Positions 11,661-24,335 of a stretch of 64,000 nucleotides of DNA are shown here, one piece after another. Under the pieces are notes generated by a model. It was not told the origin of the DNA and ran no database searches. It saw only the letters and a list, made by a program, of their open reading frames with translations. Numbering within the stretch: position 1 is the stretch's first letter; each line of letters starts with the position of its first letter. Position numbers and translations under genes: made by a program. Source of the stretch: Muscardinus avellanarius (taxonomy: Eukaryota > Chordata > Mammalia > Rodentia > Gliridae); the NCBI GenBank assembly GCA_963383645.1, contig OY726561.1, forward strand, positions 31,414,826-31,478,825. The letters run 5' to 3'.

Positions 11661-12503
11661 ATAAAAAGAGGTAAAGGTTGGCTTATAACTCTATTTGGGA
11701 AAGATGATGAATAAAAGTGTTGGTTTTTTTCTTTCTTTTTTTTTTTTTTTTTTTGCTTTTGCTTTGCTCTACCAGAGTCAACATTTACATTTATATCTGA
11801 ATGGTAGAAGGAAACTAACTAGGCACAGGAAGGGGATCAGGGATAAAAGAGCATTAAAGAGAGGAAATAAAATGTGTGAAGTCTCTGGACCTGAGAGAGA
11901 CTGAGATTTCAGTTACAGAAAGAAGATCAAAGTGACTGGAAGGGAATGCCTTGGGGATTAGCTCAACAAGAAGTTAGAAAGGTAAGGATGTGTTGGGTTA
12001 TTTATAGCTTTTCAGTGCAAAGAATGAGAATAAATTTTGTTTGATATTTAAACAGAAGCCACCCAGCCATAAGCAAATTCTACATTTGAAGAAGACCCTT
12101 GTCAGGGATAGGGTGTGTGCCTGCATGAGCTAAGACAGGACAGCCAATTAGGAAGCAGCTAACATTGTGTTCTAGGTATGAGGTAAGAGACAGTAGTAGA
12201 AACATCTGAGAAACGAGTACAGATGCAGGAAACAAACATGTAGAATTTGTGTGTGAGTCATTGGTGAATTTGAACTTCCTCTGAGGAAAGAGAAATCAAG
12301 AAGGGCACTTAATTATCCGATTTTCAAAAGTCACAACATAAGACATCAAGAGCTGGAGCCTATTGTCACCTACAGGCATTGGATGATAAGAATGCATCAC
12401 TGATGTTTCCACTGTATAACAGCTGGATGCACTCTGGAGGAGGTTGATAGTAAGGGATGTGCATATGTGTGAGGACCGGGTGCTTATGGAAAAATAAGAA
12501 ATA
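11661..12503. other. Unique DNA, no gene seen
   Basis: A T run near 11735 is the only simple repeat. Nothing else recognised. Confidence 0.55.
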
Positions 12504-12772
12504 ATCTCTTCTCCTCCTCCTCCTCCTCCTCCTCCTCCTCCTCCTCCTCCTCCTCCTCCTCCTCCTCCTCCTCCTCCTCCTCCTCCTCCTCCTCCTCCTC
12601 TTCTTCTTCTTCTTCTTCTTCTTCTTCTTCTTCTTCTTCTTCTTCTTCTTCTTTCTTCTCTTTCTTCTTCCTTTCTACTCTTCTCTTCTCTTCTCTTCTT
12701 CTTTTCCTTCTTTCTTCTCCTTCTCCTCCTCTTATTCCTCCTCCTCCTCTTCCTCTGTCCCCTCCTTCTTAT
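12504..12772. repeat. Compound polypyrimidine tract (CCT)n-(CTT)n
   Basis: Roughly 95 bp of CCT repeats, then ~50 bp of CTT repeats, then irregular C/T blocks. Almost no purines on the plus strand for ~270 bp. Such long mirror-like polypyrimidine runs can form triplex (H-DNA) and are usually length-variable. Confidence 0.95.
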
Positions 12773-12796
12773 TCATTTAAAAAACAGGATGACAAG

Positions 12797-13005
12797 GTCA
12801 GGTGTGGTGGCACATACTTGTAATCCCATAATTCAGGAGTCTGAGAAGGGAGGATCACAATTCAGACAGCCTCAGCTAATTAGGGAGGCCATTCACAACT
12901 CAGTAAGATGCTGTTTCAAAAATAAAAAGATAAAAAAAAAAATAGGGCTGAAGGTGTAGCTCAGAAGTACAATGCTCCTTGGTTCCATCCCAAGTACCTC
13001 AAGAA
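12797..13005 (+). mobile_element. B1-dID SINE
   Basis: Forward copy from TCAGGTGTGGTGGCACATAC to GTTCCATCCCAAGTACC with an A-rich (AAAC)n tail. Moderately diverged. Confidence 0.9.
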
Positions 13006-13045
13006 CAAAAAACAAAAAACAAACAAACAAACAAAAAAAGGATGA

Positions 13046-13430
13046 CAGCCAGCTGTGGTTGCACATGAATTTTTTTTTTTTCTTGTTTGTTACTGGGGAT
13101 GGAACCCAGGGGCATTCTATTTCCAAACTACCTCCAGCCCTATATTTTATTCTTTATTTTAAAACAAGGAAGGTTTCACCATATTGCAAAAGGCCTCATT
13201 AAGTAACTAAGGCTGTCCATGAACCGTAATCCTCCTGTCTCAGCCTCCCAAATGTTAGGATTACATGCTTCTAATCCTAGCACTTGTGAGGCTGAGACCA
13301 CATAATTGCAGGTTCAAGGCTAGCCTTACCAACTTTTTGAGGTCCTCCACAACTTAGTGAGAACCTGTTTCAAAATAAAGAATAACATAGGATTATTGGT
13401 GGTAGAATGCTCCTGGGTTCAATCCCCAGT
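13046..13430 (+). mobile_element. B1-dID SINE interrupted by a reverse SINE
   Basis: Outer forward copy: AGCCAGCTGTGGTTGCACATG up to 13067, continuing CTTCTAATCCTAGCACTTGT at 13268 and ending GGTTCAATCCCCAGT near 13430. The interruption is the minus-strand SINE at 13068-13262, bounded by ACATG on both sides. Confidence 0.88.
13068..13262 (-). mobile_element. B1-dID SINE nested in a forward copy
   Basis: Reverse copy from poly(T) through GGGGATGGAACCCAGGGGCA to CTCCCAAATGTTAGGATTAC. About 20 bp of the B1 5' end are missing, so it is 5' truncated. ACATG at 13063-13067 and 13263-13267 is a short target duplication. Confidence 0.9.
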
Positions 13431-13667
13431 GGAGATGGGGGACAGAATGGTACATGTTAGCGCTGAGTATCTACATAAAATTCTATGCCCTCAGTTGCCA
13501 AGAGTCTGGCTGGAGAGGTTAGGAGTTAACAGCAATAACAACGAATTAACGAATTGTTCTACTTTAACATGGCAAGTTGAAGATGCCTGCAGAACATGCT
13601 GGAGAGCATGGCAAGAAAGAGAATCCACCAAACTGAAGATTTAAATTTAGGAAATATTAATACAAAT

Positions 13668-13670
<3 letters not shown>

Positions 13671-13717
<47 letters not shown>
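13671..13717. repeat. (GT)n microsatellite
   Basis: About 23 GT units adjoining the tail end of the minus-strand SINE that follows; same arrangement as at 996-1039. Confidence 0.97.
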
Positions 13718-13718
<1 letters not shown>

Positions 13719-13938
13719 TGGATATTGAATCCAGGGTCATTCTACCTCAAAGCTGTACCCTCAGCTCTATTTTATTTATTTATTTAGTTAGTTAGTTAAC
13801 TTTTTTTTGAAACAGAGTCTCACTAGGTTGCTTAAGATCTCATAATATTTGTGAGTCTGTCCTCAAACTCAAAAATCCTCCTGTCTCAGCCTCCTAAATA
13901 CTGGTATTACAGGTGTGCACCCACTGCACCTAACTTCC
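13718..13938 (-). mobile_element. B1-dID SINE
   Basis: Reverse copy: ATTGAATCCAGGGTCATTCT, CTCAAAGCTGTACCCTCAGC, expanded (ATTT)n and (AGTT)n in the linker, then AACAGAGTCTCACTAGGTTG and TCAGCCTCCTAAATACTGGT. Moderately diverged. Confidence 0.88.
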
Positions 13939-16900
13939 TCAAAGCAGGATTTAAATGACACTTTATGAAATTAGCTAAAAAAAAGAGAATACCAAAAATC
14001 CAAAATATAAGCTTTGAAGAATCCCCTCTACAATAGATAAATGATCTAAACAAATATTTAAAAAAAAAGGTTAGGTTGTAGGGATTTTACAAAGAAAACC
14101 AGCAGCAAAATGATTGTGGCATTCTGAGGCCCACTAAAATTTTTCAGTCAGAATACATGATTACTTAGGACAATGAAATTAGAGTAAAATAATATTTATT
14201 TAATTTAATTAGTTTATAAATAACCTAAGACATGTATATTGAGGAACTGGAACCAATATGTACTGAGTCAAAAAACAGCTCAGTTTAATATTACAAATAA
14301 CTGCTTGTTTTTTACAGCTTGCTGATTTTTTTTTTACAGATGGCAATATGTTTAAGATTTTAGTGACTTCAGTATCATATGATTTTGTTTAGTGTAGATT
14401 TAGATGATAAAATTAGTTTTTAAAGTAACTACCCCAAAAAACCCACAACAGGAAAATACATTCACATATATGTCATCTGGTGTCTATCAAGCATTAGCTT
14501 ACAATTATTTCTTCAATTTTATTACTTTGTGGTTCTACATTTGACTACAAATATTTCATTTTGTTATATTTTCTATAATTTCATGTGACTTATATTTCTT
14601 AAAGGTATTTGTGAAGTACTTTTAAAGCCCTTATACATTTGTTAGGATTAGAAATAAATATGAGGAAAAAAACACAAAATTCTGTGAACATGTTGTGAAA
14701 GCCTCTTTTCTATGCTGCTAGGATTTTATCAATTTTCTTAACAATTTATGATAATCTATATATTACAAATTGTATAATACTAGAATGATCCTTAGACATT
14801 AATTTTAAATATTTCTTTTTGGAGTCTACCTGTTTCAAGCAGTTATATTTTAAAATCTTGGCAAATCTGAATTATTTTTTATGAATCCAATTATATTTAA
14901 AATGTCCACTGGAGGCAATTAAAAATTAATTGGTGAAGACATCCTTAGCTGTGGCTGTAAAAACAAACCAAAAATTTAGGAAGTAAAACAAACCTATTGA
15001 TTAAAAACAAAAACATCTTATTTTATGGTAGAGTTTCATACTATGAAAGCTCCCAATATATTTTTCTCTGTCTTCTCTCTAGTGCCTTTGTTTCTTTACA
15101 TCTTCTAGTTTGGAAGCTCTGTGCCCTAGTCAGAGGTTCAAGAAATGATGTTGAATGAAAAATTACCGGTAAGGGCTTCAACAAGAAAATGGTTTAATTA
15201 TTGAAAGCTGTGAGTTATCCATCACAGACTTTTCCAAATTCAGATGTATGAAGTGAGTTAATTCTATGTGAAGCCCACAAGAAAAGGCTAGTTATGTTGG
15301 AAGGAGAAAGAGGACAATTAAAAATTGAGTTTAGTAAAAATTGAGTTTAGTAATTAGTAAGTGCTCTATTAGTGTGGGAGGGAAAGTTTTCTATTACTGA
15401 GTTCCTTATTTTCTTGGAAATTTGCTTTAATTCTATAATAATTTTTCATTGTGGCTCCAGTTTGTATAAACAATGTGTAAAGATTCTGTCATTGGAAGTA
15501 CTGGAGAAAAGAAATCAACCAAATTATGTTATGCACATGTGTGAAGAAAGCACAAAGAATGCCACTTTGATGTACAATTATAATGTACCAATAAGAATAG
15601 TTTCTGTCATGAAGAAAATAATAAAAGAAGCTTCTAGTTCCAAGAATATTATTTCCTAACACTATACATATTCTGCTGTACTATTATCTAAAAAATAAAG
15701 CCATATAAAAACATATTTTACAGTTGTGCCCTTGCACTGGTAAAACTGATGTCATAAATTTGAAAGAGCTTTCTTTAAGAATCCTCTTAAATTTTTGTCA
15801 TGTTTAATAAGTTTCACACGAATTTATCTTTTCTTATTCTTTGCTATGATTTCAGGTAGAGAAAGTTACTTGTATGTATATTTATTTAAAATGCCATTTG
15901 ATTAAAAGAGAATAAAAATCCCCAGGCAGTTTCTTGGTAATGTATTTGAAATAAATGGTAACATTTGCACAACAAATGCAATTTTCTACTGGGTCATGAA
16001 AAGAAAAAAATAATGAAAAAAGTTCCCACACCCCCAGAAGGAAAAGTCCTCACAAAGGACATTTTTTTTTCAATAAAATTTGTATAGGACAGTCATAATA
16101 GTTAATTGGTAAAACCATAACTAATTCTTAAAATCATAGACCACCCAGCCCTTTGCCCAGCCACAAAACTATTTATGTTTTTTTTTTTTCTTTTGCTAGT
16201 AATTTTAACGTAATGAGTTCCAAAAATCAGTTGAGACAAAGAAAGACAGTTCCCAAAGAGATTGTGAAGTGAAGCATGGTGGGACACTAGGAAATAGAAA
16301 TTCTGTCAGACAGTCTGTTCTATTACTTGGTCATTGTGCTTCAAATTAGCACCAGTTTATATTTTAAAGACTTAGAGGGTAAAGTATTTTTAATAAGGCA
16401 CAAAAAATGCAAATCACTGGAAAATGTCCTTCTTATAAAACAGTCAAAAGTATACAAAGAAGAAGATATAAATAATTGATACTTTCAGTTTTCAAACGTA
16501 GTTTCAGCACAATTTTTTATTTTCTATCACTTAATTTTCTCACCTGAAGCTTAATTTTATGAGTTTTATGCTTTTCATTGATCTTTAAACTTTTTTTAAT
16601 TAAGGTTTATTTGGCATCAAAATTTGGATAAGTGAAACTATTTCTTTAGTTATAAAAGAAAGTTATATAAGCTTGTTCTTAAAATGTTGCCTACTACATA
16701 TGAGCTTATAATTAGAACCTGAATATTGTCTTTCTTATAAAGCTTGGACTAGTAGAATGAATCTTAACATATTAGTAATGAATAATATTACTTACATGTG
16801 ATTTTGAAAATGTATTTGTCTTCAAGTTTTAGCGAGGAATAGATATTCTTTTGTGGCCTTGCTGAACTCGCAACACAAGGTAGAAAACTGGCCTGGAAAA

Positions 16901-17603
16901 AGTTAAGTAAAAGGTTAATGAAAAACTAGTGCTACAATGAATCTCCCTCTTCCCTTCTCCCTAAAAGTCTAGATCTTCATTTCTTTATCTTGAAATGCAT
17001 GTGAGAGTAATTCAAGTTAGGGGAAAAGGACCATCCCTTTGATCTTCAGTTTAGAGAGAATATAAAGTCAGAATCTATTTGTCACAATCAAAGGTTTCCT
17101 ATTAATTTTCTGGTTGAGTCATTCAGCTTACAGAAAGAACAGAATTTAATAATCCTTAAGTGCTTACAATAACTTTCAAACCCATTAATACTCCAGTGTA
17201 TTATTCCAATTAAATATTTTTTATTGTATCACTTAGAGAGCACAATGTTAAATTTAGTCTTCAAACTCCTAGTCAATTCACAAAGAACACCTTCCTTGTT
17301 ACCAGATAAGTCAAACAATAGTCTACTTAAAGACAAACCATGACAAACTAAATACGGCAAACACTGAAGCTCCATTGACTGTTACACCTAATAATTTTTT
17401 TGGTTATAGATCCTTCTGAGATCCTTACAAAAGCCACATAGCATCTCATTCAAAAGAAAGCAAATACACTGAAAAATTTCTTTGCAATTTTCAGGTCTTC
17501 ATAAGTCCTCTAAAATTCATTAGGAGTCTTATGAAAATTCACTTTTTAAATATATATCTGTAATATTTGTTTAGTTTGATACTTGGGGGTTTGTTTATGT
17601 GTT
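13939..17603. other. 3.7 kb of unique AT-rich DNA, no gene seen
   Basis: The longest repeat-poor stretch in the left half. A 95-codon frame at 15372-15659 (+) has no recognisable motif and no splice support; I do not call it a gene. No SINE or L1 tail recognised. Confidence 0.6.
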
Positions 17604-17990
17604 TGTTTTTTTTTGTACTGGAAATTTAACCCAGTGGAATTTTACCTACACGATAACACTATTGGCCATTTTTTAACCTTTTTTTTTGTGGTACTAGGGA
17701 TGAAACTCAGGGGCATTCTATCTCTGAGCTACACCCACAGTCCTATTTTTTATTCTTAATTTTGAAACAGGGTCTCCATTGAGTTGCAGAGGGCCTCATT
17801 AAGTAGCTGAGTCTAGCCGAACTGTGATCCTCCTGTCTCAGCCTCCCAAATGCTGGGATTACAAGTGTGTGCCACCACGCTCAGCTAAATTTTTATTTTA
17901 AAACAGGCTTTTGCTAATTTGCTGAGAGTCTTCCTGTCCCAGATTCCTAAGGACTAGGGTTACAGGTATAAGCCACGGTGTCTGACTTAT
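17604..17990 (-). mobile_element. Old SINE split by a younger SINE
   Basis: Reverse ID half at 17604-17672 (TGTACTGGAAATTTAACCCA) and the decayed B1 half at 17888-17990 (AAAACAGGCTTTTGCTAATT, CCTAAGGACTAGGGTTACAG). Between them lies a much better preserved minus-strand SINE. Confidence 0.75.
17678..17886 (-). mobile_element. B1-dID SINE nested in an older copy
   Basis: Complete reverse copy: T run, GTGGTACTAGGGATGAAACT, GAGCTACACCCACAGTCCTA, GCAGAGGGCCTCATTAAGTA, TGTGTGCCACCACGCTCAGC. Same orientation as the element it interrupts. Confidence 0.92.
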
Positions 17991-18889
17991 CATGTTAGTC
18001 TTTGAATACTAATTGTTGGAGAGAGGGAGACCTCTCTAAGACTTTTCTAAATTATTAGAAAATTATTTTGTAATACTGTAATATAAATGCTACAACTTTT
18101 GCATATTAACAAAATGTTTTTTGAGGAATCAGGCAAACTCCTCCATGTATTGTTTAACTGAATAATTCATAAGTCATTGGAATTATTTTTTAATTCATTT
18201 TGGGTTCAACTTTTTGCTTTCATCTGGGTAGCCCTAATAATCCAAAGGATAGCATAGTAGTCCTATTCTCAACGATTTGGGTCAGCTTAAATCATTCTCA
18301 TTGCGGGCATTATTTAGAAGCAATTTATACTCTGTTTCAATTTTAATTTCCAGCTCTTTGTAGATACAGCCAAAAGGTTTCTGAAATAGGAAAAGTTTGT
18401 GAAATGTATAATAATTTATACATTTTACAGGAGAAGTTTTCTTCTTTAAGTATAAACATCATTGAAAAATATGTATACAATATTGTTGACTTTTTAGAAA
18501 GAAGTCATTAACTTTTTGAGCCAAGATGTTAATGGCTCCTGATGCTGGGCTAGGATACGGTGCCCTGCTGTGAGTTCTGTGTTCTACTTCATTTTCCTTT
18601 TTTAAAGTTCATTCATTTTAATACCTGGGCCCTTCCTGTTTTGTCTATTAGACTATAAGTTCCACGAAGCATATTATACTGCTGTCTCTACACTGAAAGC
18701 TTCCTGATCTACACGCTAGACATTCTGCTGTGTGCTCAATTGATGCATATTGGTTTTGATTCTCTTTGTTTATGTATCCTTGGACTTCAATACATTTCCA
18801 AATAACTATTATTTAACATATACTTTATCTTATCCCAATTTGTTAGTTTAACTATATTTATCTCAAAATCACAACTAAGAAATTAACAC
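17991..18889. other. Unique DNA, no gene seen
   Basis: Nothing recognised. Confidence 0.55.
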
Positions 18890-19075
18890 CACAGTCTCTG
18901 AAGCCAATAACGACAATAAATAATAGGTCAGATTCCTATGGGCCAGGTGAAATCCTTCACATGTGGGCAAGTAATTCACTTCTCTGTCCATCTCCTCATA
19001 TGCAAAAATTATAACCTAAAAGGATAATAGAGAGAGCTTAGAGGATTATAGTACACAGTTCACATTCAATGCATA
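18890..19075 (+). mobile_element. MIR SINE relic
   Basis: Forward MIR-like order: CACAGTCTCTGAAGCC, GGTCAGATTCCTATG, GGGCAAGTAATTCACTTCTC, CTCATATGCAAAAATTATAA, GGATTATAGTACACAGTTCA. Diverged but collinear. Confidence 0.65.
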
Positions 19076-19193
19076 TGTATGCATATGTTGGCTTGGAAGC
19101 CTCAACACAAAATAGACGAAAAACTTCCCAAGACCTTAAGAGATGACAGTCACACACTAAAATATAAAAGAAAATAAATAAAAAAAATTAAAG

Positions 19194-19372
19194 AAGCCGG
19201 TCATGGTAATCTCAGCATTTGGGAGCCTGAGACAGGAGGATTGTGGATTGTGGACAGTCTCAGCTACTTGGTGAGGCCCTCCACAACTTAGTGAGACCCT
19301 GCTTCAAAATAAAGAATAAAGAGTAGCTCAGAGGTAAAATACCCCTGGGTTCCATCTAGTACTGCAAAAATA
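19194..19372 (+). mobile_element. B1-dID SINE with small deletions
   Basis: Forward copy from GAAGCCGGTCATGGTAATCT. Short deletions in the B1 start and at the linker/ID joint (AATAAAGAGTAGCTCAGAGG). Ends GTTCCATCTAGTACTGC. Confidence 0.88.
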
Positions 19373-20845
19373 TAACAAAATAAAAAATTAAAGAAAAAAG
19401 CTAAGAAATATGTCCTATAGGATTCTATAACCTCTGAAATTCCCACTATTTTAACAATATGTTCACAAGAAAAGAGTCATCACGAACAAATCGAATTTTA
19501 CTCCTTGTGATTAGCTCTACAAGTAGGAAATCATTAACACAAGAAAATTTCTGATTACCGTACCTAGTAATTTTTCTTCAAATTATGAATAAGGAAAAGA
19601 GTTTGATATCAGAAATAAAATTACCATGAAATGCCAATAATATCAGTTCAGTACGAGAAAAGTGTCTTTTTTTTGTTTGTTTTGTTTTGTAGCCAATATT
19701 AGAGGAAAAGGAAATCCATGTACTATTTAAATTCTAAATTTTCTAAAATACCACTATTTTGAAAATGTGTCTCAACAGTTGTATTACATATATTGAGTTT
19801 TTGACACTTTGTATGATGATCATGAAATTTCAGAGCTGAGATTACAAGTCATGTTTTCCTCCATGTTAGCTTCTGAGTAGTTCATGAGGAAAGTTATAGG
19901 AGACCAGAGGAAGGTTAAGATTGAACAGTGCTACTGTAAAGCATTCATTATATTAAGGGAACATATTGCATAACACATACCACAAAGTGTTAGGTAATAT
20001 GTTCCATTAATATAATTACATTCTCCCACACATTATGTTGGCTCAGCAAACAATTGTGTACCACAGTACCCATTAAGCAAAAGGTAAGGAACACTTCAGG
20101 AATCGCAAAGAGTTCTGTGAAACAACAGTTAGGAAGAGTTAATTACAACTACAGCTGTGGCTGTTTTTCAGATATGATGTTGATATGTCAACACAAATCG
20201 TGCAAAGAAGTTCAAACCTGGGAACTCATATGCAGTTAATGGACTGTTTAAACAAGGAAGTTAGGTGCCATACTTGAAGTTTCAGAAGCTTGTTCCTCAT
20301 TAATAAAATCAAGTTAAATATTGAAAATACTTAGTAACTAGCATTAAAATTTGACATAGCTAAGAAAGAGAAGGAATAAAAAGGAAGGAAAGGCAATTCA
20401 CTTCTTTTTTATTTTCGAGAACTTAAAGTAGCATGTTTGTGTGTGTATTTGAATGTGTGTGTGCAAGAAACCAAGAAGAGTAGTCTTGGTCTTTTGAATT
20501 AAAGTACTAAGTATTTATGAAAAGTAAAAGTGAAGTTAAACCTTTTTTGTTTTCCTAAGAATGAGCCGTGGGGAAGTAGGGGGAAAGGGCACCAAGCGCA
20601 GCCTGAATGTATGCCATTTTCAATATGATCACATAAAAATTAAAAAATTAAAAAACAAACACACAACTTAAAAATATCTTTAACTGACTTAAATTAAAAA
20701 AGAACTATTTCTCTCATTGAAATCATCTCTCCCTTTCTTTTCTTCACTTCATGTGCTTTTAAGTCAATGTGGATTGTAATTCATTCTGCAGTCCATCTCT
20801 CTTCAGTCTTTCTGTTCCTGTTTCTTTTCTACTAGTTCTGTTTTT
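19373..20845. other. Unique AT-rich DNA, no gene seen
   Basis: No repeat recognised. A donor-like site near 20083 has no good acceptor at a plausible distance. Confidence 0.55.
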
Positions 20846-20860
20846 AAAAATCACAAAGCT

Positions 20861-21082
20861 AGCCGGGTGTGGTGGTGCATGCTTGTAATCCCAGTACTTG
20901 AGAGGCTGAGATGGAAGGATGGCAGGTTTGCAGCCAGCCGCGGCTACTTAGTGAGGCCCTCTGCAACTTAGTGAGGCCCTGTTTCAAAATAAAGAATAAA
21001 AAATAGGACTGATGATATAGGGATCAGAAGTAGAATGTCCCTTGGTTCTATCCCCAGTACCACAAAAATAATAAAATAAAAT
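20861..21082 (+). mobile_element. B1-dID SINE with perfect 14-bp target duplication
   Basis: Complete forward copy, AGCCGGGTGTGGTGGTGCAT to CCCCAGTACCACAAAAATAA. AAAAATCACAAAGC occurs at 20846-20859 and again at 21083-21096, a perfect target duplication that fixes both ends. Confidence 0.96.
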
Positions 21083-21096
21083 AAAAATCACAAAGC

Positions 21097-21190
21097 AAAG
21101 ACTGAAGATGTAGATCAGTGGTAGAATGTTTGCCTAGTATGTGTGAGGCCCTCAGTTCAATTCCCAATACCATAAAAACTAATAAAAAAG
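21097..21190 (+). mobile_element. ID (BC1-type) SINE, single
   Basis: Free-standing tRNA-derived ID element: GATGTAGATCAGTGGTAGAA, TTTGCCTAGTATGTGTGAGG, CCCTCAGTTCAATTCCCAAT, then an A-rich tail. The anticodon-arm region missing from the dimer's ID half is present here, which distinguishes it. Confidence 0.9.
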
Positions 21191-21962
21191 AACATGAGGC
21201 AAAAGTCAAATCTTTTGACACATATTTTTGCCTATTGCATATTTATATAATCTCATTAGCATTAAATAACAAATTATTTTTCTTGGCTTTAAGTTAATGA
21301 GAGTCCATTGATATATTTTATAGTAAAAATATAAAATAATACATTATTGAAGCTCTTTATATTTCTTCTCATAGGAAGGTAAAAGTTAATTGTAATTGCT
21401 TATCACTTTATTAGTAATTATTGAGCTTTGAATTGTTAGCCTCTCGTATCTTATTGACAAATTCAATTATGTTCTAAGATACATAATAGTATGTTCATTC
21501 ATGCATTTATTCACTTATTTTTAGATTCATTTAATAAATATCTATTGACTATTTACCTTGCAATTGGTACTGTGCTAGCCAAGTTAGTAATGATTCTTGT
21601 TCTCATACAGTTTAAAATTTATTGGGGAAACACACAGTATTAAACAAACAATTGAAATGCATTCCAATGAGCTTCAAGCAATTAAAATATAGCTCAGATT
21701 CGTCCAAACAATTCTACACACAAACACCCCTGCCTCTCCCAATTCTTTAAAAAATATAGAAAACAAACATACCTATTAGAAGCCTTGAAGAATAGTGTAG
21801 CTCTCTATTAGAATGTTTCTTGAAGAGAAAATAAAAGAAGAGGTGATACAGACATCATAAAGAAAGTTTCCTAGCAGTAGTAGTGTTGGTAACTTCTCTT
21901 CTCCAAGTTTTTTCCCTTATAGAAGATACAAAAATTTTACCCCATTGTGTTACTAATCTTTT
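21191..21962. other. AT-rich DNA, possibly an ancient repeat near 21500-21660
   Basis: TCATTCATGCATTTATTCAC followed by AATAAATATCTATTGACTAT and GTACTGTGCTAGCC recalls ancient mammal-wide repeats; too decayed to classify. No gene. Confidence 0.45.

Positions 21963-22013
<51 letters not shown>
21963..22013. repeat. (TC)n(TG)n microsatellite
   Basis: Ten TC units joined to about 15 TG units. Confidence 0.97.
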
Positions 22014-22015
<2 letters not shown>

Positions 22016-23789
22016 TTAGTTCTCTGATCAACAAATTATTTTCCTAATCTCTCTACTTGCTTGATTCTGCCCATTTCTCCCAACATGTAACATAACCTTA
22101 ACTTACAAATGCAATTTACCTTTCATTTTAATGTTTTCTCTTTGAGATCTAATCCGGTTAGTGAGATCCATTACTGCCATGATTGGTGACACATAAGGTT
22201 TTATAGAAATACTTTATTTGGCACTTACCAAGACCTTGAAGGAGACCAAAGAATAAGTAACATTTTTCTGTCCAGAGCCAAAACAAAACAAAACAAAACT
22301 GTGGCCCAAGGTAGTATGAAAAAACATCTACACACAGGGGAAAACATCTTATAGGTATAAAAGGGAAGGAGGACACAGCTTCCTATGGACATGGAGAGGT
22401 AAGTACATGCTCCACCATGGGGTTTGTATTAAACCATATTGAAGAGTTTGTTATTACTAGGGAGTTTGTCCTTGGTATGGACTGAATGTGTTCTCTCAAA
22501 CCATAGGTTGAATCATTTGATGATCTAAAGGAGTATTGGGAATTAAGGTTGATGGATCTAGAGATAAAGAGGTTTGATGAGAGGATAATGTAAAAATAAT
22601 AATCCAAACATGACATAGTTATGGATAATGTTAGCTTAAGTCAGGACATAGAAATGGATAGAAAAATAAAAGGATATCTTTGGAGATAAGAGATGAGTGA
22701 ACAAAAGAGACCAGACTAACTTCGGGTTGATAGCAGGAGCTAGGGGGATGGAGCCACATGCCAAAGGGAGGCCTACAAGAAACAATGAAGACCAGAGGGA
22801 AGCATAGAAGGATAATATGTGGTATAAGAAGGATGCTGGCCAACTTCCAAACCTGAGGTATATGGATTCTAGAGGTAAAAGCAACCAGTGAAGAGGACGG
22901 TTAGAGAAGTGAATTTTTTCCCCAGGAATGAACCAAATTATATTTAAGTCAGGAAGATAATGGAGAAATTCAGAATAGTTGAAATTAAAGAAAATTTTGC
23001 TTATCCTTGTCCCAAAAGATATAATTAAAAAGCTGAGAGAACAAGTGGAAGTTGGAGAGAAATAGCAATGTAGGAGAATAGGAACAAATGAAAGGCCAGA
23101 AGTCTTTGGCACTGATCAACAGTATAAGTATCATTGAGTTCACTGAGAGCTGGAGACTCACACCAAATGACCAGAGAGAGAGAGAGTGCAGCAGGTGCTA
23201 TAGGTCTCTCAGAATGCTGCCAGGTCTGGCAATAATCACTTCCAATGAAATTCCTAGGGCGCGTATCTAAGGAGCCTATGATCTCCTCAGAAAGAGTTAC
23301 ATACGCTTGTATTGAAGGACTCTAAAACTTGGAAACTAGGCATAAAGCTCCCCCAGTGCTTGTAGGAGGCTGGTGCATGTGTGCAGAGCTTGGTAGATAG
23401 AGGACTGACTCTCCCAGGGCTTAGTCTGTAGACCCCAAGCACAAGGCATAAACCAATGTAGCATATAAATAAGCATGTTTTCTGCTGTGAGTGCCTCTAA
23501 TTTTTATCACGTGAAATAGTTTGGCATGATAAGCTTTACAGCACTTACTGGTTTTTTTGAGCTGATCAGTTCACTAATTTTAAGTAATAATTATATCTCA
23601 AGAATATTGGACATATGAATGACCTTAAAAGGGGTCTTTTCTTCCCAGAATCATGATACTAAGCTTCCATGTTTTCAAAAGAAAGTTTTCAAATTTTAAC
23701 CAAGGCTCTAATTCCAAGTATAAACAAATGGGATTTTTTAGAATTTGCATTTTGGAGTCACTTTTTGGAGGTTTTTATAGTTTTATATG
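22014..23789. other. Mostly unclassified DNA, a possible MaLR LTR start near 22473
   Basis: GGTATGGACTGAATGTGTTC at 22474 resembles the start of MaLR-type LTRs. The rest is purine-rich on the plus strand. A 158-codon minus frame (22636-23112) runs through this purine-rich DNA and shows no family features; I treat it as chance. Confidence 0.4.
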
Positions 23790-24335
23790 CATTCTCTCTG
23801 AGAGAGTATATGAGAACTCTCCAGAGAAATAGATATGTGTATATGTGCACATAAACACATATACATACATAGGGATATATAAGAGGGAGTTAATGATGAG
23901 AATTAACACACTATTATGGAGGCTAAACAGTCTTATAATATGCTATCTACAAGCTAGAGAAACAAGGAAGATGTGGGTGTAACTTAGTTCAAATACAAAG
24001 GTCCCAGAATCTTGAAACCTCTGTTATAAACCTTATAGCCCAAGTCTGGAGGATCTGAAGTTCTGATATCCAAAAAAGAACATGACCATCCAAGCTAAGA
24101 AAAGAGAAAAAATTGACATTTCCTCTGGATTGTTTTGTTGTTGTTGTTCTATGCCACAGTGACTGGATGATGCTCACCTACACTGGGTGAGGGCTGATCT
24201 CCCTTAGACTACTGAGTCAATTGACAATCTCTCTGAAAACACTCTTACAAACACACTCAGACATGAAGACTTACCACCTATCTGAACATCCCTTAAGCCA
24301 GTTGAGTTGACACCTAAAATTAAGTAACACATGGA
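23790..24335 (+). mobile_element. Ancient interspersed repeat, class uncertain
   Basis: Ordered landmarks: GAACTCTCCAGAGAAATAGA, ATTATGGAGGCTAAACAGTC, TGACTGGATGATGCTCACCT, AGCCAGTTGAGTTGACACCT, AAAATTAAGTAACAC. I recall this order from a common mammal-wide repeat (an old L1 3' end or LTR) but cannot fix the class. Confidence 0.45.

Noticed and set aside
20861..21190. tRNA-gene-like A and B boxes in SINE and ID sequences
   Set aside because: These are Pol III promoter remnants of B1-dID and ID retroposons, with tails and target duplications; no intact cloverleaf.
22636..23112. 158-codon minus-strand frame
   Set aside because: It lies in purine-rich DNA that reads as a phenylalanine/leucine/serine-rich chain on the other strand. 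No domain, no splice sites, and a MaLR-like relic lies just to its left.
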